Origin: Sandaracinaceae bacterium | GTDB lineage: Bacteria; Myxococcota_A; Polyangia; Polyangiales; Sandaracinaceae | Length of the DNA stretch: 64,000 nt | Direction of reading: 5' to 3' | Assembly: GCA_040218145.1 (NCBI GenBank) | Contig: JAVJQK010000148.1 | Location: forward strand, 1-64,000 | Shown: one piece after another, positions 8,926 to 17,487 of the stretch | How the letters are laid out: the number at the start of each line of letters is the position of its first letter | How positions within the stretch are numbered: position 1 is the stretch's first letter | Made by a program: the position numbers and the translations under genes | Notes under the pieces: model-generated | Told to the model about the DNA's origin: nothing | The model's database searches: none | The model's input: the letters and a program-made list of their open reading frames with translations, nothing else

Positions 8926-9537
8926 TCACATCATCGAGAAGTCGAGATCGTCGTCGAGCTCGTCGATCTCTTCGTCGTCGTCCTCGTCCGCCTCGGGCGC
9001 CTCGCGCGTCAGGAAAGCGAAGCCCGTCTCCTTGCCGATGAGGGCGAAGATCCCCTCCTCGTTCGACAGCAGGAAGAGCACGTCGGGGTCGTAGCCCTCG
9101 CGGTAGTTGTAGACGCTCTCGAAGAGGTCTCCGTCCGCGAGCGCCTTCTTCAGCGCCTGACCGAGCTCCTCGGCCGCGAGCTCGTAGACGCTCGTGATCA
9201 GGCAGTCGAGCAGGCGCGCTGGCGCGACCGGCGAGAGCGGCTGCGGCTCGCCGAGCGTCGACGCGTACGCCTCGAGCGGCTCTCCCGCCTCGTCGACCGC
9301 CAGCAGGTCCGAGCGCTCCACCGTGTCGAAGTGCTCGTCCACGTAGATGTGCGCGGTTCCGCCGGGCGGCACGAGCGCCGCTCCGTCGTGGGTGAGGTAG
9401 GCGGGGACGCAGCGCTCGCCGTCTTCGTCGAGGATCACCCGCTCTTTTCGACCGTAGAGCTTGCTCCGGTCGACGCGCGTGAACTTGAAGGCGGTCTGCT
9501 CTTCGCCATACGTGAGGACGATCTCGCGACGGGCCAT
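8926..9537 (-). CDS. Unrecognised acidic-tailed protein, first gene of ligase operon
   Basis: Predicted soluble protein of 203 residues. It begins MARREIVLTYGEEQ and ends with an extremely acidic tail in which Asp and Glu dominate the last 25 residues, before a Phe-Ser-Met-Met end. The body has a beta-rich N-terminal half and a helical segment (LLDCLITSVYELAAEELGQAL). Acidic tails of this kind often mimic nucleic acid or mediate protein contacts, but nothing proves that here. The ATG at 9537 is the first natural start after a TATACA-like box 6 nt upstream. No family recognised. It probably heads the three-gene transcript. Confidence 0.68.
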   Translation of the reverse strand: MARREIVLTYGEEQTAFKFTRVDRSKLYGRKERVILDEDGERCVPAYLTHDGAALVPPGGTAHIYVDEHFDTVERSDLLAVDEAGEPLEAYASTLGEPQPLSPVAPARLLDCLITSVYELAAEELGQALKKALADGDLFESVYNYREGYDPDVLFLLSNEEGIFALIGKETGFAFLTREAPEADEDDDEEIDELDDDLDFSMM

Positions 9538-9663
9538 GGCGGATGTATACGAGCTTCCCGCCCCGAACGCGACCGTCACCTCGACGCTCCGCGACCGGGT
9601 TGCTAGCGTGGCCTCTTCGATCGAGCCGTGGCCCCCGTGGCCCGAGCCGTGCGAGAGGTGAAC

Positions 9664-11052
9664 ATGCGAAATCTGACTTGGATGACTTTGGTTCTGGCCA
9701 GCCTGATGGCCTTTGGCTGTGACGACGGCGCCGTCGATCCCGACGGTGGGATGGATCTCCCGGACACCGGGATGGATCCCGACACCGGGACGATGATGGA
9801 CCCGGACACCGGGGTGATGATGGGCGACGGGAACGACACGTTCGCCGACGCCGACCCGCTCGAGGACCCGATGACGATGGGCGCGATCGCCCAGCCTGGC
9901 GACCTCGACTACTACTCGTTCACGGGCACCGCGGGCCAGTGGGTGATCATCGAGACGAACGCCAACCCGGACGACGACCCGGAGATGATCGACACGGTCA
10001 TCACGCTCTACGACGAGTCGATGACGCAGATCGCGGAGAACGACGACAGTCAGCCGCGGGTGAACACCGACAGCGAGATCATCACGCAGCTGCCGGCCGA
10101 CGGCACCTACTACATCCTCGTTCAGGAGTTCACGACCTGGGCCGGCGAGACAGCCGAGGGCCAGGCGGACTTCACCTACGAGCTGTCGTTCGGCGGCCTC
10201 AACTTCGACGCGGAGGTCGTCACGGGTGATGCGGAGAGCGGGGACGACGCGGCCAGCGCGAACGCGCTCGGCTTCGCCATGGACACGATGGGCATGGCGA
10301 GCGACTTCGGCATCGTCGCGGGCGACTTCCGCGACGGCTCCGATGTCGATGTGTTCTCGTTCAGCATCACGCCCGGTCGCTTCTCGCTTACCGCGCAGCT
10401 CATGCCCGTGGGCACCGATGGTAACGGCGCGACGGTGACGCCCGCCGCCATCTGGATCACCAACGCGGACGGGAGCCAGATCATCGCGCGCGTCGATCCG
10501 TCGATGCTCGAGTCGGTCAACCCCCCGCTGCCGGAGGGCGACTACCTCCTGTGGGTCGAGCACGGCGGAGCCGCCTCGAGCGCGGACTTCTACGTCATGA
10601 AGCTCTTCCGCGGCCGGATCGACAACCCGCCGGAGACCATGGAGGCGACGAACGGCGTGGCGGCCACTCCCGAGCCGCTGTCGTTCGAGGCGATCATGGA
10701 CGTGCCGGGCGCGGAGCGCGCCTTCATCGGCGCGACCGTCGGCGACGGTGACACGGACTTCTATTCGCTCGAGGTCACCGACGCGAGCGAAGTGGTGAGC
10801 ATCTTCTGCGGCTCGCGCACGGCCGGTTCGGGGGTGGTCGATCTCCAGGCGGCGCTCACCGATTCGACGGGCACGACGGTGATCGAGATGGCCACCGAGA
10901 CCGCCACGGATGGGATCGCGATCCAGGAGGCGTCGGTCAGCGCGGCTGGAACCTACCTGCTGCGGCTCACCAAGGGCTCGCAAGACGCCGAGGTGACGGG
11001 CAACTGGGCGCGCTGCGGCGTGGTGGTCGGCCCGCCCGCGCCGACTCCCTGA
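9664..11052 (+). CDS. Lipoprotein with two PPC-like beta-sandwich domains
   Basis: Predicted lipoprotein of 462 residues. The signal ends LMAFGC and is followed by an Asp/Gly/Met/Pro linker with repeated PDTG units. Two domains resemble bacterial pre-peptidase C-terminal (PPC) modules: each carries a D(L/F)-D-Y/F-Y/F-S-F type strand (DLDYYSFTG, then DVDVFSFSI) and a late YYILV/YLLWV strand; a third copy (DTDFYSLEV) is near residue 365. PPC modules are usually extracytoplasmic and calcium- or ligand-binding. The ATG at 9664 follows GAGAGGTG. A strong terminator follows. No catalytic domain is present. Confidence 0.8.
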   Translation: MRNLTWMTLVLASLMAFGCDDGAVDPDGGMDLPDTGMDPDTGTMMDPDTGVMMGDGNDTFADADPLEDPMTMGAIAQPGDLDYYSFTGTAGQWVIIETNANPDDDPEMIDTVITLYDESMTQIAENDDSQPRVNTDSEIITQLPADGTYYILVQEFTTWAGETAEGQADFTYELSFGGLNFDAEVVTGDAESGDDAASANALGFAMDTMGMASDFGIVAGDFRDGSDVDVFSFSITPGRFSLTAQLMPVGTDGNGATVTPAAIWITNADGSQIIARVDPSMLESVNPPLPEGDYLLWVEHGGAASSADFYVMKLFRGRIDNPPETMEATNGVAATPEPLSFEAIMDVPGAERAFIGATVGDGDTDFYSLEVTDASEVVSIFCGSRTAGSGVVDLQAALTDSTGTTVIEMATETATDGIAIQEASVSAAGTYLLRLTKGSQDAEVTGNWARCGVVVGPPAPTP

Positions 11053-11091
11053 GCTCACGCTCGTCCAGCTCGCGCACGACGCGAGCGACAG

Positions 11092-11121
11092 GCCCCGCTC
11101 CTCCCCGGAGCGGGGCTTTTT
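11092..11121 (+). terminator. Rho-independent terminator
   Basis: Perfect 10-bp GC-rich stem (GCCCCGCTCC / GGAGCGGGGC) with a 5-nt loop followed directly by five T, located 40 nt after the stop of the PPC lipoprotein. Confidence 0.9.
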
Positions 11122-11317
11122 CGTGGCGTGTGAGACCTCTCGCGAAAATGGCGTGACAGTCCCCAACCGGTCACATGACGAATTCCTCGAGCGGTGAGAC
11201 ACTCGCGCCCGCCGCGAGCACGCCCGTCGAGGCACGGGGGTTGCGAAGCGGGGGGAGATTCGTGGTCCGCCGACGTATCCAGGGGACCCGAGAGAACTTT
11301 CAGGGAGAGATATCGAT

Positions 11318-11695
11318 ATGCGACGCATTCTGATCGTGATGGGGGCCCTCTCGCTCGCCGCCTGTGGTGGCAGCTACGAAGCGGTCGACCAGAACCACAC
11401 CGGGAACCTGGCCGACGGAGCCGGCGAGATGGACGGCCACACCTGCGACACCTACGAGATCTCCGTGGGTGAGGGCTGGCAGGTGGCCGCGCAGATGAAC
11501 AGCGAGTGGGACAACTACATCATCCTCTCGAAGGGTGGCGCCGAGGTGACCCACGACGATGACGGCGGCGAGGAGATGAACGCGAGCCTCACCCACACCG
11601 TCACCGAGGCCGGCGACTACGTCGTGCACGCCTGCGCGTACAGCGACGGCCGCGGCGCGTACACGCTGCACATCGCCACCAACGAAGGCGGCTGA
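11318..11695 (+). CDS. Small lipoprotein with one PPC-like domain
   Basis: Predicted lipoprotein of 125 residues with lipobox SLAAC and a single beta-domain. The strands read as in PPC modules: CDTYEISVGEGW, YIILSKGG, then AGDYVVHACAY and AYTLHIA. Two Cys (in HTCDT and HACAY) could form a disulfide. It resembles one repeat of the larger lipoprotein just upstream, so the two may be related by domain duplication. It is transcribed alone between two terminators. Function unknown. Confidence 0.75.
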   Translation: MRRILIVMGALSLAACGGSYEAVDQNHTGNLADGAGEMDGHTCDTYEISVGEGWQVAAQMNSEWDNYIILSKGGAEVTHDDDGGEEMNASLTHTVTEAGDYVVHACAYSDGRGAYTLHIATNEGG

Positions 11696-11716
11696 GCGCG
11701 AGAGCGCGATCGAGAG

Positions 11717-11748
11717 CGGGGGCGGTCCTTTCGGGCCGCTCCCGTTTT
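11717..11748 (+). terminator. Rho-independent terminator
   Basis: Twelve-bp stem (two G-T pairs) with loop TTTC followed by TTTT, 21 nt after the small lipoprotein stop. It abuts the 3' end of the convergent MYXO-CTERM gene; the reverse strand lacks a T run, so it serves mainly the plus strand. Confidence 0.85.
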
Positions 11749-13118
11749 CATTTCCGTCGGCGCCAGAGCAGGGCCGCGAGCGCGAGCCCCCACCACGGCG
11801 TCGGCGCGCCGCCGCCCGCGCGGCAGCCACACCCGCCCTCTTCGCCGCCCGCGCCACCGGCTCCGCCGTCGAGGCCGACCACGCGGCCGTCGGGGAGCGT
11901 GGTCGTTCCGGCGTCGCCGCCGAGGCGCTCGCAGCCGGCCTCGTCGACGAAGCCGTCGCAGTCGTCGTCGTCGCCGTCGTCGCAGACCTCGGGGCGTCCG
12001 GGGTGGGCGAAGGGGTCGTCGTCGTCGCAGTCGGCCACGTCGGAGTAGCCGTCGCCGTCCTCGTCCGGCCCGCGCGCGTGACGGTTCTGGAGGCAGCGGC
12101 CTCGGACGCAGCCGTGGACGCAGGTGACGTCCGCGCAGGGGTTCGTGTCGAGGCACTCGCCGTCCATGCAGAAGGCGGGGCAGGTGACCGCCTCGCACGG
12201 ATCCGGCAGGCAGCCGTCGGGACCGCAGCCCCAGCTGCACGGCTGGAGGGTCGTCTCGTCTTCGCAGGCGATGGCCGTCGCGCCGATGCGGAAGTGGATG
12301 GAGTTGACCCCGTCGCAGTCCGCCTCCACGAAGCCGAAGTCGCGGCCGGCGTCGATCTCCATCTCCCACTCCGGGCACCAGTGGTTGATGCAGATGACGT
12401 TGTCCTCGCCTTCGACCAGGAGGAACGTGCCCATGAAGACGGGCTGGTCCGGTACGCAGCAGCGCCCGTGTCCGCCGCCCTCCCGGCAGACGCGTCCGAC
12501 GCCACACTCCGCGTCATCGGTGCAGTCGGGGCTGTTGTCGGAGTCGAACACGAGGAAGCGGTCGCCGGCGTTGCGCTCGACGGCCCAGCCTTCGGCGTTG
12601 CAGCGGTTGGCGACCGTGAGGTAGCCGGTCTCGTCGCGCTGGTCGTCGCAGCTCTCGCTCAGCTCGGTGTCGAAGATCGAGTAGTAGCCGGTCGTGTCCA
12701 CGCGGACCGTGCCGCACGACTGACGCGGGTCCCGGTTGCCGAGCGCGAAGATCTGGCCGTCGTCGCTCCCGTCGCGATCGTCGATGAAGGTGAACGGCAG
12801 CTCCCCCGTGGCCTCGCAGGGCGGCGGCGGGTCGCTGCAGAGGTCCTCGCGGTCGAACTCGTCCCAGCAGGGGTTGGCGCAGCTCGGGTCACAGATGTCA
12901 CCGGGGGCGCAGAAGGGATCGCACTCGGGGTAATCGGGCGCGCCGCAGTGACAGTCCGGGTTGCACTCCGGGTCGTCGGGCGCGCGGTAGCATGGCGGCG
13001 GAGGCAGGCAGAACTCGTCCCCGGGTGGGCAGTCCTCTTGCGCCTGCGCGGTCGAACCGAGGAGCGCTGCCTGCCACAGCGCGATCGCCACCCAACCCAC
13101 ACGCACCGCTGTGCTCAT
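11748..13118 (-). CDS. Secreted Cys-rich protein with MYXO-CTERM-type tail
   Basis: Secreted protein of 456 residues: cleavable signal ending AQAQ, very Cys-rich throughout. A DEDGDGYSDVADCDDDDP segment near the C-terminus resembles the MopE/putative metal-binding or thrombospondin type 3 calcium motif. The last 35 residues are the hallmark of MYXO-CTERM sorting: GCGCR, a Pro, a short hydrophobic helix (WWGLALAALLW) and RRRK. Such tails are cut by myxosortase and leave the protein on the outer surface. The ATG at 13118 follows GGGAGG at the same spacing as the phosphatase gene, with TATCGT upstream. Ligand unknown. Confidence 0.85.
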   Translation of the reverse strand: MSTAVRVGWVAIALWQAALLGSTAQAQEDCPPGDEFCLPPPPCYRAPDDPECNPDCHCGAPDYPECDPFCAPGDICDPSCANPCWDEFDREDLCSDPPPPCEATGELPFTFIDDRDGSDDGQIFALGNRDPRQSCGTVRVDTTGYYSIFDTELSESCDDQRDETGYLTVANRCNAEGWAVERNAGDRFLVFDSDNSPDCTDDAECGVGRVCREGGGHGRCCVPDQPVFMGTFLLVEGEDNVICINHWCPEWEMEIDAGRDFGFVEADCDGVNSIHFRIGATAIACEDETTLQPCSWGCGPDGCLPDPCEAVTCPAFCMDGECLDTNPCADVTCVHGCVRGRCLQNRHARGPDEDGDGYSDVADCDDDDPFAHPGRPEVCDDGDDDDCDGFVDEAGCERLGGDAGTTTLPDGRVVGLDGGAGGAGGEEGGCGCRAGGGAPTPWWGLALAALLWRRRK

Positions 13119-13167
13119 CCCGACCTCCCGCGGGGTCACGATACCGAAGGGCTGGCGCGGAGGGAAA

Positions 13168-14823
13168 TCAGCCGGGCGGCGCGCTCGTCAGCGGGAGCGC
13201 CGGGATGGCGGGCAAGGACAGGTCGGGGTTGCGCGGGTAGACCCAGAGGACCTGGTCCCAGGTGACCGCGCCGCGCCGGACGACGAGGCGCTGCGCCCGG
13301 TCTTGCTCGTCCGCCGGGTTGATGCGCGCGTGGTCGGCGACGAAGCCGTCGTAGAGATAGTCGGTCAGCTCGCCCGCGTGGAGCACGCCGTCGCGAGGGC
13401 GGTTGTCGGCCTCGCCGAGGAGCCCGCGCCGGAGGTGCCAGGAGAGGTAGCCGCCCGCCTGGTGGGGCTCGGCCGTGTCGCTCAGGACGTCCTCGTCGCT
13501 CGAGAAGAGGCCCACCCGGTTCGGGCGCTGGACCCAGTCGTCGGCGAAGCCGCCCGCGTGGCAGGCGTCGATCGCGAGCAGCACGGTGCCCTGCACGCCG
13601 TCGAGCGCCGCGACCACCTCGTCGTCGGTCAGCGAGCCGTCGTGGAGCACGATCGTCTCGTCGAGGTCGTCCAGCTCGTCGTCGTCGTCGCCGTCGGGCT
13701 GCTGCTGGCCGTGGCCGCTGAAGAAGACGACCACCACGTCCTCGGGCCGCGCCTGCTGGGCCATCTGCGCGATGCCGCTCAAGAATCCGTCGCGCGTGGC
13801 GAGCCCGTCGGGGAGCACGAGCTGGTCGCTCTCGTCCTGGAGGTGCGCGGCCCGCATCGACTCGGCCAGGAGGCGCGCGTCGTCGGCGCAGCCGTAGAGC
13901 CGGCCCTGGGTCTCGTACTCGGTGATGCCCGCGTAGACCCCGAGCACGCGGCCTCCGCCGTTCGCGCCCGCGAGCCCCTCGGGGCGCCGGCCGTCTTCGA
14001 GCACCACGGGGGGCCGCACGTCGCTGCGGACCGCGAAGGCGCCGCTGCCCTGGCCGTAGGGGGTGACCACGAGCTGGTAGACGCCCGACTGCGGCAGCGC
14101 GGCGACGATGGTGCTGTCGAGGGCGCGCTCGGTGCCGTCGGGGCCGAGATCGTTCGCGTCGTCGTTCACCCAGGTCTGGCCGCCGGGGCCGATGAGCGTG
14201 GCGATGGTGTCGAACGCCTGCGACGTGACGCGGAGCCGCACGATGCTGCCGGCCTGCCCCTCGAAGCGCACCCAGCTCCCGGGCAAGCCGCGCACGGTGT
14301 GCTCGCTCAGCTGCGCCTCGGCCGCCTCGCCGAGGGTGAGCGGCAGGCCCGTGCCCTCGGAGGCGACCGGCTCGATGTCGAGATCGTAGGCCCCGGTCTG
14401 TCCCGCGGCGTAGGTGGTCGTCCAGATCTCGTAGACGCCGGGCTCGCCGGGCTGGAAGTCGACCATGGCCTCGAGCGTGCCGGGGAAGGCGTCGTCGTTC
14501 CGGAGGCGCTGATCGCCCGGCCCGCGCACCTCGAGGAGCGGGTCGACCGCGCGGCTGTTCATGCGCACGCGGACGCGCTGGCTGCCATCGAGCTCGAGCT
14601 GCCACACGTGGTAGTGGGCCTGGCCGTCGTTGAGGGGATCGGCCGCCGTCAGCTGGGCCTGCTGGGCGCCGAAGCGCGCCGGGCGTCGGGCCACCTCGGC
14701 CGCGGGGGCGGGGCTGGCGTCGCCGACGCCCACGGGAGCGGTCCGGGGAGCCGGGGCGGGGCTGGCGCCGCAGCCGAGGCCGACTCCCATGACGGCGAGG
14801 GCGAGGAACGGTCGGGTCCGCAT
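13168..14823 (-). CDS. Caspase-like (peptidase C14) lipoprotein with two PPC-like domains
   Basis: Predicted lipoprotein of 551 residues: lipobox near GLGC, Ala/Pro linker, then two PPC-like beta-domains (about 45-160 and 165-275, with GVYEIWTTTY and GVYQLVVTPYG). The caspase/metacaspase-like domain begins with the nucleotide-independent fold strand VLGVYAGITEY. The catalytic dyad is intact: His about 371 in FFSGHGQ and Cys about 421 in AIDACHAGG. An acidic insert (DGDDDDELDDLDE) lies between them, and calcium activation as in metacaspases is conceivable. A caspase-fold protease anchored outside the cytoplasm is unusual. The target is unknown. The ATG at 14823 gives the signal peptide. Confidence 0.85.
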   Translation of the reverse strand: MRTRPFLALAVMGVGLGCGASPAPAPRTAPVGVGDASPAPAAEVARRPARFGAQQAQLTAADPLNDGQAHYHVWQLELDGSQRVRVRMNSRAVDPLLEVRGPGDQRLRNDDAFPGTLEAMVDFQPGEPGVYEIWTTTYAAGQTGAYDLDIEPVASEGTGLPLTLGEAAEAQLSEHTVRGLPGSWVRFEGQAGSIVRLRVTSQAFDTIATLIGPGGQTWVNDDANDLGPDGTERALDSTIVAALPQSGVYQLVVTPYGQGSGAFAVRSDVRPPVVLEDGRRPEGLAGANGGGRVLGVYAGITEYETQGRLYGCADDARLLAESMRAAHLQDESDQLVLPDGLATRDGFLSGIAQMAQQARPEDVVVVFFSGHGQQQPDGDDDDELDDLDETIVLHDGSLTDDEVVAALDGVQGTVLLAIDACHAGGFADDWVQRPNRVGLFSSDEDVLSDTAEPHQAGGYLSWHLRRGLLGEADNRPRDGVLHAGELTDYLYDGFVADHARINPADEQDRAQRLVVRRGAVTWDQVLWVYPRNPDLSLPAIPALPLTSAPPG

Positions 14824-14849
14824 GGCCGAAGGGTATACGGCCCGCGTGC

Positions 14850-16043
14850 TCAACGCCCGAGGACGACGCGCAGCGACCGGATCAGCACGTCTCGATCGTA
14901 GGGGAAGAGCTGCTCGCCGTAGTGCTCGGCGATCTCCCGCGGCGTCCAGAGGCTCGCGCGCGCGAGCCGGGTCTCGGCCTCGAGGTGATCGACCCAGCCG
15001 CCGATCCGGCCCGCGTGCCAGAGCGCGGCAGGGAGGGCGACGAGGAGAGCCAGCGTCAGGAGCGCGGCGGGGAGCGTGGCCCGCCGGGCGCGGCGCCGGG
15101 CGAGCAGGAGGAGCGCGAAGACGTAGGGGAGGGCGACGAGGACCTGGTAGCGGGCGGGGACCCAGGCGTCCTCGTCCGGAGCGAGGGTGCGCGTGGCCGC
15201 GATCGCGGCCCAGGTGGCGAGCGAGCCGACGAGGCCGGCGAAGAGCGGCAGCGCGGCGCGGCGGACGGAGCGCCGCCGCGCGAGGATCGCGATGGCGCCG
15301 AGCCAGAACACGAGCACGGGCGGGGCGCTCCAGGCCCAGCGCGACAGCACGCGGTCGAGCACGGCCAGCGCGAGCCCCGCCGCCGTGTAGAGCTGGTCGG
15401 AGAGCGGGTTGTCGGGGTAGTCGACGCCCTCGGCGCCCACGAGGAGCGCCGCGCCGAAGGCGAGCGTGCCGATTGCGAACAGCGCGCCGCGCCGCCAGTC
15501 CCCCCGGAGCGGCCAGCACGCGGCGAGGCTCACCGCGAGCGCGATCCCGTTCACGCCGCAGCCCAGGCAAGCCACGACGCAGAGGGCGGCCCACCCCTCC
15601 CGGCGATGCGTCAGGAGGCACGCCGCCATCAGCGCCAGGAGGGCGGGCAGGGTGAAGCAGAGGTCGTAGGCGTGCACGATCGACAACGCGTAGGCCGGCC
15701 CCGAGAGCAGCAGAGGGAAGGCCGCGTCGACCCCCGCGGCGCGCCCGCGCAGGCGGGTCGCCAGGTGGATGGCCACGGCGCCGCCGACCCAGGCGCACAG
15801 CCACGACGCGAGCCGCATCGCGCCGAGCCCGCCGAGGTGGAACAGGACCCCGAGCGCCGCCTTCGGCAAGGGGACGCGGTGGCCGTAGTGCGGCGCGAGC
15901 AGGTCCCCGATCCCGGTGAGCGGGACGTGAACCTCGTCGAGGAGCGGGAGGCTCAGGGAGTGGACCCAGCCGAACCAGGCCGACCAAGCCCCGCAGCTCG
16001 CCCACACGGCCCAGGGCAGCCAGCGTCGGACCTCGCCCTTCAC
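14850..16043 (-). CDS. Polytopic membrane protein, glycosyltransferase-like
   Basis: About ten predicted membrane helices over 397 residues. Between helices 1 and 2 lies an Asp/Glu-containing loop (LPLLDEVHVPL) and then HYGHRVPLPK, which recalls the first luminal loop of C-superfamily (GT-C, PMT/ArnT-like) glycosyltransferases. This is a resemblance only. The C-terminus is a short soluble tail. The start is GTG at 16043, preceded by TAGACT 7 nt upstream. It lies between transhydrogenase and caspase-like genes on the same strand, but gaps of 10 and 26 nt do not prove functional linkage. Confidence 0.65.
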   Translation of the reverse strand: MKGEVRRWLPWAVWASCGAWSAWFGWVHSLSLPLLDEVHVPLTGIGDLLAPHYGHRVPLPKAALGVLFHLGGLGAMRLASWLCAWVGGAVAIHLATRLRGRAAGVDAAFPLLLSGPAYALSIVHAYDLCFTLPALLALMAACLLTHRREGWAALCVVACLGCGVNGIALAVSLAACWPLRGDWRRGALFAIGTLAFGAALLVGAEGVDYPDNPLSDQLYTAAGLALAVLDRVLSRWAWSAPPVLVFWLGAIAILARRRSVRRAALPLFAGLVGSLATWAAIAATRTLAPDEDAWVPARYQVLVALPYVFALLLLARRRARRATLPAALLTLALLVALPAALWHAGRIGGWVDHLEAETRLARASLWTPREIAEHYGEQLFPYDRDVLIRSLRVVLGR

Positions 16044-16050
16044 GAGGCGC

Positions 16051-16056
16051 AGTCTA
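16051..16056 (-). promoter_or_regulatory. -10-like hexamer TAGACT, 7 nt before a GTG start
   Basis: TAGACT on the minus strand overlaps the last codons of pntB and lies 7 nt before the GTG of the polytopic membrane protein. It predicts a separate, leaderless transcript. Confidence 0.35.
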
Positions 16057-17487
16057 CAGCTCGCGCAGCTCTTTCAAGATGTCTTGCATCATCTTCTTGG
16101 CGTCGCCGAAGAGCATCGAGGCGTTCGGGCGCTCGAAGAGCGGGTTCTTGATGCCGGCGTAGCCCGGGCTCAGCGAGCGCTTGACCACGAACACCGTGCC
16201 CGCGTCGTGCACGTTGCAGATCGGCATGCCGTAGATGGGGCTCTTCTCGTCGTCGATCGCGGCCGGGTTCGCGACGTCGTTGGCGCCCAGCACGATGGCC
16301 ACGTCGGCGTTCGCGAAGTCGCTGTTGATCACGTCGAGCTCGAAGAGCTCCTCGTAGGGCACGTCGGCCTCGGCGAGGAGCACGTTCATGTGGCCGGGCA
16401 TGCGGCCCGCGACGGGGTGGATGCAGTAGCGGACCTGCGCGCCCCGCTTCTGCAGCTCCCCGGCGAGCTCCTTGACCGCGTGCTGTGCCTGCGCGACCGC
16501 GAGGCCGTAGCCCGGGACGATGATCACGTCGCGCGCGCCCTCGAGCACGAGCGCGGCCTCCTCCGGGCCCGAGCTCGTCACGCCGACGTACTCGGAGTCC
16601 TCCTGCGCCTGGCCGGCGTCTTGCCCGAAGCCGCCGAGGAGCACCGCCACGAGCGAGCGGTTCATCGCCTTGCACATGATGTTCGTGAGGATCAGCCCGG
16701 CCGCGCCGACCATCGCGCCCGCGATGATGAGGGCCGGGTTGCCGATCACGAAGCCGGCCGCGCTCGCGGCAAGGCCCGAGTAGCTGTTGAGGAGCGAGAC
16801 GACGACCGGCATGTCCGCGCCGCCGATGGGGATGACGAGCAGCACGCCGAGCAGGAGCGACACGGTGGTGAGGCCGAGCACGCTGTAGACCAGCTCTTGC
16901 CCGCTCAGGACGCCGCTGAACGCGACGGTGGCCGCGACCGCGCCGAGCACGAGCAGGGCGTTGAGCACGTGGCGGCCCGGGAGCATGAGCGGCTTGCCCT
17001 TGAAGAGCTTGCCCTGGAGCTTGAGGAAGGCGACGACGCTCCCGGTGAAGGTCACGCCGCCGATGAGCACGGAGAGCGCGGTGGTCACGCTCTCGGCCGG
17101 GCCGAGCACGGCCCACGCGGTGCCGGCCTCGCCCGCCTCGACGACCCGGCTGTAGAACACGCTCAGCGCGACGAGCGAGGACGCCGCGCCGCCGAAGCCG
17201 TTGAAGATGGCGACCATCTCCGGCATCGACGTCATCTCGACCCGGAGCGCGGCCACGCCGCCGATGACGCCGCCGAGCACGACGCCCGCCAGGATCCAGC
17301 GGTAGTCGATGAAGCCCAGCTCCAGCAGCGTGCCGAGCACGGCGAGGAGCATGGCGACCGCGGCGATCGCGTTGCCGCCGCGCGCCGTCTTGACGCGCCC
17401 GAGGCGCTTGAGCCCGTAGATGAAGAGCGACGAGCTGAAGAGATACGCGAGGGGCGGGAGCGTCGCGCGGATGACCTCGGGGTTCAT
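16054..17487 (-). CDS. pntB: NAD(P) transhydrogenase subunit beta
   Basis: Membrane and NADP-binding (domain III) subunit of the proton-translocating transhydrogenase, 477 residues. The first 270 residues form about nine helices. The NADP domain has the fingerprint VPGYGLAVAQAQH, the segment HPVAGRMPGHMNVLLAEADVPY, the GANDVANPAA motif and the closing GYAGIKNPLF...NASMLFGDAKK. The complex transfers hydride between NADH and NADP+ using the proton gradient. Its ATG overlaps the stop of the preceding small subunit by 4 nt (ATGA), so the three genes are translationally coupled. Confidence 0.97.
   Translation of the reverse strand: MNPEVIRATLPPLAYLFSSSLFIYGLKRLGRVKTARGGNAIAAVAMLLAVLGTLLELGFIDYRWILAGVVLGGVIGGVAALRVEMTSMPEMVAIFNGFGGAASSLVALSVFYSRVVEAGEAGTAWAVLGPAESVTTALSVLIGGVTFTGSVVAFLKLQGKLFKGKPLMLPGRHVLNALLVLGAVAATVAFSGVLSGQELVYSVLGLTTVSLLLGVLLVIPIGGADMPVVVSLLNSYSGLAASAAGFVIGNPALIIAGAMVGAAGLILTNIMCKAMNRSLVAVLLGGFGQDAGQAQEDSEYVGVTSSGPEEAALVLEGARDVIIVPGYGLAVAQAQHAVKELAGELQKRGAQVRYCIHPVAGRMPGHMNVLLAEADVPYEELFELDVINSDFANADVAIVLGANDVANPAAIDDEKSPIYGMPICNVHDAGTVFVVKRSLSPGYAGIKNPLFERPNASMLFGDAKKMMQDILKELREL

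Noticed and set aside
13111-14901. 596-residue plus-strand frame opposite the caspase-like gene
   Set aside because: Mirror-frame artefact of high GC with Arg/Ala/Val-rich low-complexity product; the minus strand has the catalytic motifs and signal peptide.
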